64,000 nucleotides of DNA, taken from positions 46,940-110,939 of the forward strand of contig CAWGVO010000021.1 of the NCBI GenBank assembly GCA_963826055.1. Reading direction: 5' to 3'. A program made the position numbers and the translations under genes. The notes beneath the pieces were generated by a model, which saw nothing but the letters and a program-made list of their open reading frames with translations, was not told the DNA's origin and did no database searches. The DNA comes from JBBDMC01 sp963826055 (GTDB lineage Bacteria; Pseudomonadota; Alphaproteobacteria; Rhizobiales; Kaistiaceae). This document shows positions 27,842 to 39,307 of the stretch, piece by piece; the first letter of the stretch is position 1; each line of letters begins with the position of its first letter.

Positions 27842-28968
27842 TGCGACAGCTTCTCCGCCAGGAACGCCTCCACGTCGGCGCCGGGAACGTCATGGGCAAC
27901 GAAGGCCTGACCGATGCCGTGGGTCAGGATCAGGTTGAACCGGCCGCGGGTGACCTTCTTGTCCTGGGCCATGTGCTCCATCAGCACCTCGGCGCTCGGC
28001 GTGTCGCCGGGGATGTCGCCGATGGCGGTGGGCAGGCCGACCTCGGTGAGGTGGGCGACGACGCGCTCGGTGTCCTCGCGCGGGGCGAGGCCGCGGCTCG
28101 CCGAAAATTCGTGCGCCAGCACCATGCCGATGGAGACGGCCTCGCCGTGGAACAGGCGGCCGGAGTAGCCGGTGGCGGCCTCCAGCGCGTGGCCGAAGGT
28201 GTGGCCGAGATTGAGGAGGGCGCGCACGCCCTCGTCGCGCTCGTCGGCGGCGACCATGCGGGCCTTGGCGCGGCAGGAGACGCCGATGGCGTGCTCGCGC
28301 TCCGGCCAGCCGGCGGCGATGGCGCGCCAGTTCGCCTCGAGCCAGGTGAAGAAAGCCGCATCGTCGATCAGCCCGTACTTGGCGACTTCGGCATAGCCGG
28401 CGTTGAAGATGCGCGGCGGCAGCGAATTGAGGATGCCGGAGTCGGCGAGCACCAGCGAGGGCTGATAGAAGGCGCCGACGAGGTTCTTGCCGCGCGGCGT
28501 GTTGATGCCGGTCTTGCCGCCGATCGAGGAATCGACCTGGGCGAGCAGGGTGGTCGGAACCTGGACGACCCGGATACCGCGGAGGACCACCGCAGCGGCA
28601 AAGCCGGCAAGGTCGCCGACGACGCCGCCGCCGAAGGCGACGACCACATCGGAACGCTCGATGCGCGCGGCGAGCAGCGCGTCGACCACGCGTCCGAGCC
28701 CGGCAAGGCTCTTGGTCTCCTCGCCCGGCGGCACGGTGACGGTGACGTGCTCGACACCGGCGGCGGCGAGGCTCGCGGTCAGCGTGGAGAGGTGCAGGCC
28801 GGCGACGGTCTCGTCGGTGACGACGGCGGCGCGGGCATCGGGCAGACGGCGGACGATCTCCGAGCCGGCATTTTCGACGACGCCGCGGCCGATGAGGATG
28901 TCGTACGACCGCGAACCGAGGTCAACGGTGACGGTCGTGCGCCCTTCCGTGACTGTGCGGGCTTCCAT
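27838..28968 (-). CDS. aroB: 3-dehydroquinate synthase
   Basis: A 376-residue enzyme of the shikimate pathway that converts DAHP to 3-dehydroquinate using NAD and a metal. The NAD region shows VAFGGGVVGDLAGFAA, followed by VQVPTTLLAQVDSSIGGKTG and the metal-binding LNLGHTFGHALEA. The start at 28968 is 13 bases after the aroK reading frame starts to close, so the two genes follow each other closely. The order aroK-aroB-corC on one strand forms an operon. Confidence 0.96.
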   Translation of the reverse strand: MEARTVTEGRTTVTVDLGSRSYDILIGRGVVENAGSEIVRRLPDARAAVVTDETVAGLHLSTLTASLAAAGVEHVTVTVPPGEETKSLAGLGRVVDALLAARIERSDVVVAFGGGVVGDLAGFAAAVVLRGIRVVQVPTTLLAQVDSSIGGKTGINTPRGKNLVGAFYQPSLVLADSGILNSLPPRIFNAGYAEVAKYGLIDDAAFFTWLEANWRAIAAGWPEREHAIGVSCRAKARMVAADERDEGVRALLNLGHTFGHALEAATGYSGRLFHGEAVSIGMVLAHEFSASRGLAPREDTERVVAHLTEVGLPTAIGDIPGDTPSAEVLMEHMAQDKKVTRGRFNLILTHGIGQAFVAHDVPGADVEAFLAEKLSQ

Positions 28969-28975
28969 GGTCGGA

Positions 28976-29581
28976 TCAGGCCTCCGCCAACCCTTCCCCG
29001 TCGAGAAAATCGGCGAGCGCGACGAGGAGGTCGTCGATGACGGCGTCGTGGGCGACGTCGCGCGACTGCACATGGATATTGGCCTCGGCATAGATCGGAT
29101 AGCGCTCGCCGATCAGCCGCTCGATGGTCTCGGCGGGGTCGCCGTTCTTCAGGAGCGGGCGGCCGGAGCGGCGCTTGACGCGCGACAGAAGCAGGTCGCG
29201 GTCCGCCTTCAGCCAGATCGAAATGGCCCCTTTCTGGATCGCGGCGCGGGTCTCCGGCTGGATGAAGGCGCCGCCGCCGGCGGCCAGCACCTTGGGCTTG
29301 CCGTCGAGCAGGCGCTGGATCACCCGGCGCTCGCCGTCGCGGAAGTAGGCCTCGCCGTGGCGGTCGAAAATCTCGGGAATGGAGGCATTGGCGGCAGCCT
29401 CGATCTCGGTGTCGGCATCGACGAAGGGTAGTGAAAGGCGGGTCGCCAGGCGCCGCCCGATCGAGGACTTACCGGCGCCCATCATGCCGACGAGCACGAG
29501 CGTGCGACCCGCGAGAAGCCGGTTGACCCGGGCCTCGATCGATTCGCCGTTCCGGCGGGCAGGACTGGATGCGTTCGGCAC
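28976..29581 (-). CDS. aroK: Shikimate kinase
   Basis: A 201-residue kinase that phosphorylates shikimate at the 3-hydroxyl. Walker A GMMGAGKSSIG, the shikimate-binding DADTEIE, VLAAGGGAFI and the lid RRSGRPLL are present. GTG at 29581 is chosen because GAGGGGAA lies just upstream. It is about 25 residues longer at the N-terminus than minimal shikimate kinases, common in rhizobia. First gene of the aroKB-corC operon. Confidence 0.94.
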   Translation of the reverse strand: MPNASSPARRNGESIEARVNRLLAGRTLVLVGMMGAGKSSIGRRLATRLSLPFVDADTEIEAAANASIPEIFDRHGEAYFRDGERRVIQRLLDGKPKVLAAGGGAFIQPETRAAIQKGAISIWLKADRDLLLSRVKRRSGRPLLKNGDPAETIERLIGERYPIYAEANIHVQSRDVAHDAVIDDLLVALADFLDGEGLAEA

Positions 29582-29763
29582 GGTTCCCCTCGGACCCCCA
29601 GGCGATTTGAGCGCTGGAAAGAGCCGCTTTCGGGGGGGCGTGTCAAGGCGGCCGGGGGAACCGGGGACGATTGCTTGCGTTGCCGGCGCGATCGTCCAAC
29701 AATGACGAAGCGGTCGATTTCGTCGGCCGCATTTCGCCCTCTGCCTCACGGCCGCCTTGCGTC

Positions 29764-29907
29764 ATGCCCAGCCTTTTCCGCTTCTTCGTCGTGCTGATCG
29801 TGCTGGGAGCGCTCGGCATGGCGGCGATGGTGTATCTCGCCACCTTCGTCCAGCCGAACACCCGCGAAATGACGGTGAGCATTCCGGCGGCAAAGCTTCA
29901 GCAATAG
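29764..29907 (+). CDS. Small single-pass membrane protein upstream of xerD
   Basis: A 47-residue protein: one hydrophobic helix (FRFFVVLIVLGALGMAAMVY) followed by a short conserved polar tail (FVQPNTREMTVSIPAAKL). Similar small proteins precede xerD in many rhizobia. It ends 3 bp before xerD, so they are co-transcribed. Function is unknown. An in-frame ATG at 29671 adds an unconserved leader, so 29764 is preferred. Confidence 0.75.
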   Translation: MPSLFRFFVVLIVLGALGMAAMVYLATFVQPNTREMTVSIPAAKLQQ

Positions 29908-29910
29908 GCC

Positions 29911-30858
29911 ATGGCGGAACCGGCGAAGGCCGCCCCACGGGGCGTTCACCATATCGAGGCTTTCCTGGAAATGATGAGCGCCGAGCGAGGTGCGGCGCTC
30001 AACACGCTCGACTCCTATCGCCGCGACCTTGCCGACTACGCGGGCTTCCTCGCCGGGCGGGGGGAGGACCTGACGGAAGACGACACCGAATCGGTCAGGG
30101 CCTACCTCGGCGACCTCGACGACCGCGGTTTCGCGGCGACATCGGTGGCGCGGCGGCTTTCGGCGATCCGCCAGATGCACCGGTTCCTGGTGAGCGAAGG
30201 CGTGCGCACCGACGACCCGACCGGGATCATCGACGGGCCGCGCAAGCCGGTTCGCCTGCCGCGGGTGATGAGCGTCGAAGACGTCGGCAGTCTGCTGGAG
30301 ACGGCGACGGCGGAGGCCGGGCGGGCCGACCTTGGCGGGGACGCGAAGGTGCGGGCGCTCCGCGCTCACGCGCTGATCGAACTGCTCTACGCGACGGGTT
30401 TGCGGGTGTCCGAGCTGGTGGCGCTGCCGGCGGCGGCGATCCGGGGCGACGCGCGCTTCATCACGGTCACCGGCAAGGGCGGCCACGAGCGGATCGTGCC
30501 GCTGACGGACAAGGCGCGGGAGGCGGCGAGGGCTTACCTCGCCGCACGCGGCGACGGCGACAACAGATGGCTCTTCCCGTCCACCGGCGACAGCGGGCAC
30601 CTGACGCGGCAGGCGTTCGCGCGCGAGCTGAAGGCGCTGGCGGCGCTGGCCGGGCTGTCGCCGTCGCAGGTATCGCCGCACGTTCTGCGTCACGCGTTCG
30701 CCAGCCATCTGTTGCAGAACGGCGCCGATCTTCGCGTCGTGCAGCAACTCCTCGGCCACGCCGACATCTCGACAACGCAGATTTATACGCACGTGCTGGA
30801 GGAACGGCTGCGGGCGCTGGTGACCGAGCACCACCCGCTGGCGAAGGAGGCGGACTAG
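29911..30858 (+). CDS. xerD: Tyrosine recombinase XerD
   Basis: A 315-residue tyrosine recombinase. The N-terminal SAM-like core-binding domain is followed by the catalytic domain with Arg165 (ATGLRVSEL), Lys189 (GKGGHER), His257-x-x-Arg260 (HVLRHAFASH), His283 (LLGHADIS) and nucleophile Tyr292 (QIYTH). With XerC and FtsK it resolves chromosome dimers at dif. Its chromosomal context with aroKB and accA indicates the housekeeping enzyme, not a mobile-element integrase. The dif site is not seen here. Confidence 0.94.
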   Translation: MAEPAKAAPRGVHHIEAFLEMMSAERGAALNTLDSYRRDLADYAGFLAGRGEDLTEDDTESVRAYLGDLDDRGFAATSVARRLSAIRQMHRFLVSEGVRTDDPTGIIDGPRKPVRLPRVMSVEDVGSLLETATAEAGRADLGGDAKVRALRAHALIELLYATGLRVSELVALPAAAIRGDARFITVTGKGGHERIVPLTDKAREAARAYLAARGDGDNRWLFPSTGDSGHLTRQAFARELKALAALAGLSPSQVSPHVLRHAFASHLLQNGADLRVVQQLLGHADISTTQIYTHVLEERLRALVTEHHPLAKEAD

Positions 30859-30967
30859 ATCCGGCGCGGCGTTGCTTGACAACGCAGGGGCCGGGAGGCC
30901 AGTTTGCCGCCACTTTGCCGATGAGGCGCGGCGAAGCATTATCCTGCCGGGCGGCACAAAAGAGCGG

Positions 30968-31921
30968 ATGCGCAGCTACCTCGATTTCGAAAAGCCGATT
31001 GCCGACCTTCAGGGGAAGGTGCAGGAACTCCGGTCGCTCGGCGAAGGCGGTGACGCCGTCGCCATCGGCGAGGAAATCGCCAAGCTCGAGGCGAAGGCCT
31101 CCCAGGCGCTTGCCGAGATATACGCGAAGCTGACGCCCTGGCAGAAAACGCAGGTCGCGCGCCATCCGGACCGCCCGCACACCAGCGACTACGCCAAGAA
31201 GCTCATCGAGGACTTCACGCCGCTCGCCGGCGACCGCAAGTACGGCGAGGATGCCGCCATCATTGCCGGGCTTGGAACGTTCCGCGGGAGGCGGGTGGCG
31301 CTGATCGGTCACGAGAAGGGCAACGACACCGAAAGCCGGCTCGCCCACAACTTCGGCATGGCGCGACCGGAGGGCTATCGCAAGGCGGTGCGGGTGATGG
31401 ACCTCGCCGACCGCTTCGACATGCCGGTGGTGGCGCTGGTCGATACGGCCGGCGCCTATCCCGGCGTCGGGGCGGAGGAACGCGGCCAGGCGGAAGCGAT
31501 CGCCCGCTCGACGGCGGCGTGCCTGGAACTCGGGGTGCCCAACGTGGCGGTGGTGATCGGCGAGGGCGGCTCCGGTGGCGCCATTGCCATCGCGACCGCC
31601 AACAAGGTGGTGATGCTGGAGCACTCGATCTACACGGTGATCTCGCCCGAGGGGGCGGCGTCGATCCTGTGGCACGATTCCAGCCGGGCGCAGGACGCGG
31701 CGACCGGCATGAAGATCACCGCCGAGGACCTCATGAAGTTCGGAGTGATCGACCGGGTGCTGCCCGAGCCGGTCGGCGGCGCTCACCGCGATCCGGAGAC
31801 GACGATCGCGGCAACCGGGGACGCGATCGCGGAGGCACTGTCGGCGCTCGACAACCTGCCGCCGGAGGAAATCCGCCGCCAGCGGCGCGAGAAATACCTG
31901 GCGGTCGGGCGATCTCTCTAG
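30968..31921 (+). CDS. accA: Acetyl-CoA carboxylase carboxyltransferase subunit alpha
   Basis: A 317-residue protein of the standard AccA length. The N-terminus MRSYLDFEKPIADLQGKVQE and the motifs ARHPDRPHTSDY, LIGHEKGNDT, ALVDTAGAYPGVGAEERGQA and IGEGGSGGAIAIA are diagnostic. It transfers the carboxyl group to acetyl-CoA, the first committed step of fatty acid synthesis, with AccD as partner. The ATG at 30968 fits the family start. Confidence 0.96.
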   Translation: MRSYLDFEKPIADLQGKVQELRSLGEGGDAVAIGEEIAKLEAKASQALAEIYAKLTPWQKTQVARHPDRPHTSDYAKKLIEDFTPLAGDRKYGEDAAIIAGLGTFRGRRVALIGHEKGNDTESRLAHNFGMARPEGYRKAVRVMDLADRFDMPVVALVDTAGAYPGVGAEERGQAEAIARSTAACLELGVPNVAVVIGEGGSGGAIAIATANKVVMLEHSIYTVISPEGAASILWHDSSRAQDAATGMKITAEDLMKFGVIDRVLPEPVGGAHRDPETTIAATGDAIAEALSALDNLPPEEIRRQRREKYLAVGRSL

Positions 31922-32054
31922 GACCGCAGGGGGTCCCGGTCTGCCACGGGGTTGCCACGACCGGCCGGTAGTCTCCTTTCCGGTCAAGCTCGCCGGATCG
32001 TTAACGCACCGTAAAGGTTGACGATCTACCAGATTCCCGGTCTAACGCGACCGG

Positions 32055-33365
32055 ATGGCGGCGTTCCTCGAGGGGTTCTGGATGGCAGTCCATCCATTGT
32101 CGGCGGCGCTCATGCGTCTGGCGGCAGCCGGACTGGCGGCGGTGTTGCTCGCCGGCTGCCAGGCATCAGATTTTCCTAAAGCGGCCCAGCCCGTCCCGCA
32201 TGCCCTTGTCGCGGACATGGACAGGCTGAACATGAAGGCGACGGCGCCGATCTTCATCCGCATCTTCAAGGAAGAATCGCAGCTCGAGGTGTGGAAGCAG
32301 ACGCGCGGCGGCACCTATGCGCTGCTCAAGACCTATGACATCTGCAAATGGTCGGGTGAACTCGGGCCGAAGAAGGTGGAGGGCGACCGCCAGGCGCCGG
32401 AAGGCTTCTACACGGTGTCGCCGGCGCAGATGAACCCGAACTCGAACTACTACCTGTCGTTCAACATCGGCTACCCCAATGCCTACGACCGCTCGCTCGG
32501 GCGCACCGGCTCCAACCTGATGGTGCACGGCGCCTGCTCGTCGGCGGGCTGCTATTCGATGACCGACGAGAGCGCCGGCGAACTCTTCGCGCTTGCCCGC
32601 GACGCTTTCCGCGGCGGGCAGAGGGCGTTCCAGATCCAGGCCTTCCCGTTCCGGATGACGCCGGAGAACCTCGCCCGCCACCACGACAATCCGAACATGG
32701 ATTTCTGGCGGATGCTGAAGGTCGGCTACGACAGTTTCGAGCTGACCCACGTGCCGCCCGAGGTGGACGTGTGCGAGCGCAAGTACGTGTTCAACGCGGA
32801 AAGCCCGACGGCGAACTTCGACCCGTCGGGGGCGTGCCCGGCCTACCAGGTGCCGGAGGCGCTGAAGGTGGCGCTCGCCAACAAGCAGGCGGAAGACGAC
32901 CAGAAATATTCGGTCGCCGTGGCGGCGCTGGACCAGCAGGCGCAGAAGGAAGCCGCGGCGCAACAGGCGGCTGCGGCCAAGGCGGCGGCGAAGGAGCAGC
33001 GCGTGGCGGCGAAGCAGCAGCCAGTGCCAGCGCAATCGAAGTCGGTGCTGACGCGCTGGTTCGGCTGGGTGGGTGGCGGCTCGGCCAGCGCCTCGGCGCC
33101 AGCGCCGGCGCCGGCCGCGTCCACGACCGCGTCCACGACGGCCTCGGCGGCGCCGGTCGCGGTGCCGGTGCCGCGGACGGCACCCAGCGTCGCGGCCGTC
33201 CAGCCGTTGTCAACCACCACGACGGCTACGCCCGCCACCGCCAGCGCCAAGGTGATGCCGCAGGCGACACCGGAAAGCCCGCCGGTCGGCCAGTTCGTCA
33301 AGCGCAAGTTCTGGTGGTGGGGCGACGACTCGGGGGCGGCCTCGACGCCCGACGGCCCGGGGTAG
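32055..33365 (+). CDS. YafK/DpaA-like L,D-transpeptidase-fold lipoprotein
   Basis: A lipoprotein of up to 436 residues; the lipobox is LLAGC with Cys about 35 residues in. The catalytic motif HGACSSAGCYSMTDE matches the YkuD-fold family of E. coli YafK (DpaA), which acts on the peptidoglycan-Lpp bond. After the enzyme domain (to about residue 285) comes an Ala-rich coiled region (QQAQKEAAAQQAAAAKAAAK) and a disordered Ala/Pro/Thr tail. Start codons at 32055, 32082 and 32112 are possible; the last gives the most compact signal peptide. Confidence 0.85.
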   Translation: MAAFLEGFWMAVHPLSAALMRLAAAGLAAVLLAGCQASDFPKAAQPVPHALVADMDRLNMKATAPIFIRIFKEESQLEVWKQTRGGTYALLKTYDICKWSGELGPKKVEGDRQAPEGFYTVSPAQMNPNSNYYLSFNIGYPNAYDRSLGRTGSNLMVHGACSSAGCYSMTDESAGELFALARDAFRGGQRAFQIQAFPFRMTPENLARHHDNPNMDFWRMLKVGYDSFELTHVPPEVDVCERKYVFNAESPTANFDPSGACPAYQVPEALKVALANKQAEDDQKYSVAVAALDQQAQKEAAAQQAAAAKAAAKEQRVAAKQQPVPAQSKSVLTRWFGWVGGGSASASAPAPAPAASTTASTTASAAPVAVPVPRTAPSVAAVQPLSTTTTATPATASAKVMPQATPESPPVGQFVKRKFWWWGDDSGAASTPDGPG

Positions 33366-33407
33366 AGCGGGCCGGAACAGGCGGCCCGCTCAATATCGTT
33401 CTCTGAC

Positions 33408-33451
33408 GCAATTCCGGACGGAAAAGTGGAATCCACTTTTCCTGGAATTGC
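33408..33451. repeat. REP-like intergenic palindrome, copy 2
   Basis: Same ends as the copy at 23058-23106 (GCAATTCCGGACGGAAAA ... TTTTCCTGGAATTGC) with centre GTGGAATCCAC, which makes this copy nearly perfectly symmetrical. It abuts the stop of the SLC13 gene, where it may act as a transcript-end hairpin between convergent genes. Confidence 0.72.
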
Positions 33452-35221
33452 CTAGAACGGCCAGACCAGCAGGATCGTCGGTATCGCGACGAGGACGACG
33501 ATCACCTCCAGCGGCAATCCCATCCGCCAGTAGTCGCCGAAGGCGTAGCCGCCCGGTCCCAGGATCAGGATGTTGTTCTTGTGGCCGATCGGGGTCAGGA
33601 ACGCGCATGAGGCGGCGACCGCCACCGCCATCAGGAACGGATCCGGGCTGGCGCCAAGGCGGTCGGCGATCTCCACCGCGATGGGCGCGCCGATGACCGC
33701 GGTGGCGGTGTTATTGAGAACGTCCGACAGCGTCATGATGACCACCATCAAAATGGTGAGCACCACCCACGCGGGCAATCCGAAAGCCAGGTCGACGATG
33801 CCGTCGGCGATCAGCGCCGTGCCGCCGGAGGTCTGCAACGCGGTGCCGAGCGGGATCATCGAGCCGAGCAGGATCACCACCGGCCATTCGATCTCGTCGT
33901 AGACCTGACGGACCGGAACGATGTCGAAGAGGACGTAGGCGGCGACCACGGCGGCGAGTGCGATCGGCAGGTAGACGAGGTTGAGGGCGGCGAGCGCCAC
34001 GGCGATCGCGAAGATGGCGGCGGCGAACGCGGCGCGACCGTGGCGGGTGACCGTCAGGCCGCGCTCCGCCAGCGGCAGGGTTCCCAGCCACTGGGCGGCA
34101 TCATTGAGCTGGTCGGACGGCCCGATCAGCAGAAGCACGTCGCCGGCGACGATGGGCAGCCGGCGCACGCTGTCACGGAAACTCTTGCCCTGGCGCGAGA
34201 CGCCGAGGAGGGTGACGTTGAAGCGGCGGCCGAGCCCGACGGCGGCGCCGGAACGGCCGTCGAGGCGGGAGTCGCGCGGCACCACCACCTCGATGACGCC
34301 CATGTCGCCGGTGTCTTCCTTCAGGGACTCGCGGCCGGGATAGTCGAGCTTCAGGGCGCCGACGAAGGCGTCGATGGCGTCGGCGGTCGCGTCGACCACG
34401 AGGACGTCGTCCTGGCGGATTTCGGCGCGGCGCGCGGCACCGGGCAGGCGGCGGCCGTTGCGGACGAGGCCAATGACGACGACGGCCGCTTCCTCGGCCT
34501 CCGCGTCGAGCTCGCTCACCTTCCTGCCGATGGCGGGCGAGCCTTCCGGCACGCTGAGCTCGGCGACGTAGCCGTGTACGTCGCGAAGGTCGGCAGCCGG
34601 CGCTGCGTCGGGCTTCGCCGGGATCAGACGCCAGCCGACGAGGGCGACGAAGGCGACGCCGACGATGGCGACGGCGAGACCGACAGGTGCAAAGTCGAAC
34701 ATGGCGAAGCTCCCGCCAAGGGTTTCCTGGCGGAAGGCGGCGATGATGATGTTCGGCGGGGTGCCGATCAGGGTCACCATGCCGCCGAGGATGGTGGCGA
34801 AGCTCAGCGGCATCAGCGACAGGCCGGGGTTGCGCCCGGCCTTTGCCGACGCCGACAGATCCACCGGCATCAGAAGGGCTAGGGTGGCGACGTTGTTCAT
34901 GAAGGCGGAGAGCGCGGCGCCGATGGTCGCCATGATGGCGATGTGGCTCGACAGGCTGCGGCCACCGCGAACCAGCGTGCGCACGATCCAGGCGACGGCG
35001 CCGGAGTTCACCAGGCCGCGCGACACGACGAGGACGATGGCGACGATGACGGTCGCCGGGTGGCCGAAGCCGGCGAAGGCATCCTCGGTCGGGACGACGC
35101 CGACGATGACCGCGATGATGAGGGCGCCGAACGCGACGAGGTCGTAGCGGTACCGCCCCCAGATCAGGAGGGCGATGACCACGGCGAACAGGGCGAACAG
35201 GAAGATCTGGTCGAAGGCCAT
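33452..35221 (-). CDS. SLC13 family permease with TrkA-C domains
   Basis: A 589-residue inner-membrane transporter. Two hydrophobic blocks flank a soluble insert of about 170 residues (about 215-385) carrying two RCK_C/TrkA-C-like domains (YVAELSVPEGSPAIGRKVSE, IEVVVPRDSRLDGRSG). The transporter halves show MNNVATLALLMPV and SDVLNNTATAVIGAPIAVEI, typical of the divalent anion:Na symporter (DASS) group. The substrate may be sulfate, phosphate or dicarboxylate; sequence cannot say. It is convergent with the transpeptidase-like gene. Confidence 0.88.
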   Translation of the reverse strand: MAFDQIFLFALFAVVIALLIWGRYRYDLVAFGALIIAVIVGVVPTEDAFAGFGHPATVIVAIVLVVSRGLVNSGAVAWIVRTLVRGGRSLSSHIAIMATIGAALSAFMNNVATLALLMPVDLSASAKAGRNPGLSLMPLSFATILGGMVTLIGTPPNIIIAAFRQETLGGSFAMFDFAPVGLAVAIVGVAFVALVGWRLIPAKPDAAPAADLRDVHGYVAELSVPEGSPAIGRKVSELDAEAEEAAVVVIGLVRNGRRLPGAARRAEIRQDDVLVVDATADAIDAFVGALKLDYPGRESLKEDTGDMGVIEVVVPRDSRLDGRSGAAVGLGRRFNVTLLGVSRQGKSFRDSVRRLPIVAGDVLLLIGPSDQLNDAAQWLGTLPLAERGLTVTRHGRAAFAAAIFAIAVALAALNLVYLPIALAAVVAAYVLFDIVPVRQVYDEIEWPVVILLGSMIPLGTALQTSGGTALIADGIVDLAFGLPAWVVLTILMVVIMTLSDVLNNTATAVIGAPIAVEIADRLGASPDPFLMAVAVAASCAFLTPIGHKNNILILGPGGYAFGDYWRMGLPLEVIVVLVAIPTILLVWPF

Positions 35222-35267
35222 GGCGGCGTTATAGCAGCGCCGTCACCCGAGGCGCACCCGGCACGCC

Positions 35268-35372
35268 GTCATTCCGGCGAATGCCGGAATCCATCACCGG
35301 CAGTTCAATTCAGGCGACGAAGAACGGGCCGAGAGGTCATCGATGGACCCCGGCTTACGCCGGGGTGACGAG
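35268..35372. repeat. BIME-like pair of intergenic hairpins
   Basis: Two hairpins about 60 bases apart: CATTCCGGCGAATGCCGGAATCC around 35270-35292 and CCCCGGCTTACGCCGGGG at 35348-35365. This arrangement is typical of dispersed bacterial repeat doublets. It lies between secA and the SLC13 gene on the same strand. Confidence 0.7.
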
Positions 35373-35392
35373 GAAGCGGCTGGCCGGCGGGC

Positions 35393-38137
<2,745 letters not shown>

Positions 38138-38392
38138 CTAAGCGATCCTTGAGCTTCAGATTACCCGTCGGGGCATGGCAATGGTGCGTTGCCGCAAAAT
38201 GTCTTCGCGACGAACGCCGGCAAGCGATCGAACCGCCCGTCACCGCGCAGGATTCAAAAGCGTTCTGGACGCCAAGCCTTGAGACAGATAAGAGGGGGGC
38301 AGGTCGATGTCAACGGCGCGACCGGTGCGGCAACGCCGCGGCCGGCTTCGTTTTCGGGCCGCAGCCAGACCACATTCCAACCGGACATTTCT
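38138..38392. other. Divergent promoter region of secA and the parvulin gene
   Basis: About 255 bases without a supported gene. It must hold promoters in both directions. I cannot pick out consensus hexamers with confidence. Confidence 0.4.
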
Positions 38393-39307
38393 ATGACAAT
38401 CACCCATCAATTCCGCCGGCGCTGCGTCGCAGTCGCGTTCACCGCCGGCCTAGCCCTCATGGCCGTAACAGGCCCCTCCACGGCCCAGGATGCATCCGGC
38501 GATGCGGTGGTCGCCACGGTCAACGGCGAGACCATCACCGAACGTGACCTGAACGCCGCGGCACACGAGTTCAGCGATCAGCTTCAGCAGATGCCGGGCG
38601 ACCCCCGCGAGAACCTGATCGACCTGCTCGTCAACATGCGGCTTGCGGCCGCGGCGGCAACGGCGGGAGGCCTCGACAAGGACCCCGACGTCATGGCCCA
38701 GCTGAGCCTGGTCAAGAACCGCGCGCTCTACCTTGCCTATATCCGCAGCAAGGTGGGGGACGTGATGACCGAAGAGGCGGCCCACAAGCGCTTCGACGAG
38801 GAGATGGCCAAGTTCGTTCCCGGCGACGAAATCCACGTCCAGCACATTCTGGTGGACAGCGAGGACGAGGCCAACGCGATCATCGCGCAGCTCGATGCCG
38901 GCGGCGACTTTTCGGCGATCGCCAAGGAGAAGTCCAAGGACCCGGGATCAGCGCCGAACGGCGGCGACCTTGGCTTCATCAAGCGCGGCGAGACGGTCAA
39001 GCAATTCGAGGACGCGGCTTTCACCCTCGACATCGGGCAATACACCAAGACGCCGGTGCAGTCTCAGTACGGATGGCACGTGATCAAGGTGGAGGAGAAG
39101 CGCCCGGAGACGCCGCCGACGTTCGATCAGGAGGCGCGGCGCATCCAGCAGGACCTGTTCGGCGAAGCCTTCGACAAGATGATCGCCGACTTGCGGGAGA
39201 CGGCGAAGATCGAGGTGGTGCCGCCGCCTCCGGCCGCCGGCCGACGCGGCACCAGCCGAACCGGCGAAGCCCTGACACAAGCGACGCGGGCGGCGACGAC
39301 CCCATGA
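38393..39307 (+). CDS. Periplasmic parvulin-type peptidyl-prolyl isomerase
   Basis: A 304-residue protein with a signal peptide (FTAGLALMAVTGPSTAQ), an N-terminal SurA-like helical region and a parvulin domain (IHVQHILVDSEDEANAI, GSAPNGGDLGFIKRGETV, YGWHVIKVEEKR). It catalyses prolyl isomerisation of exported proteins, fitting its place opposite secA. The C-terminal tail is Pro/Arg/Thr-rich. Its stop overlaps the argJ start (ATGA), so they are coupled. Confidence 0.93.
   Translation: MTITHQFRRRCVAVAFTAGLALMAVTGPSTAQDASGDAVVATVNGETITERDLNAAAHEFSDQLQQMPGDPRENLIDLLVNMRLAAAAATAGGLDKDPDVMAQLSLVKNRALYLAYIRSKVGDVMTEEAAHKRFDEEMAKFVPGDEIHVQHILVDSEDEANAIIAQLDAGGDFSAIAKEKSKDPGSAPNGGDLGFIKRGETVKQFEDAAFTLDIGQYTKTPVQSQYGWHVIKVEEKRPETPPTFDQEARRIQQDLFGEAFDKMIADLRETAKIEVVPPPPAAGRRGTSRTGEALTQATRAATTP

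Noticed and set aside
29911..30858. XerD as the integrase of a mobile element
   Set aside because: It has the housekeeping XerD length and motifs and the conserved aroKB-xerD-accA context, with no attachment sites, cargo or direct repeats around it.
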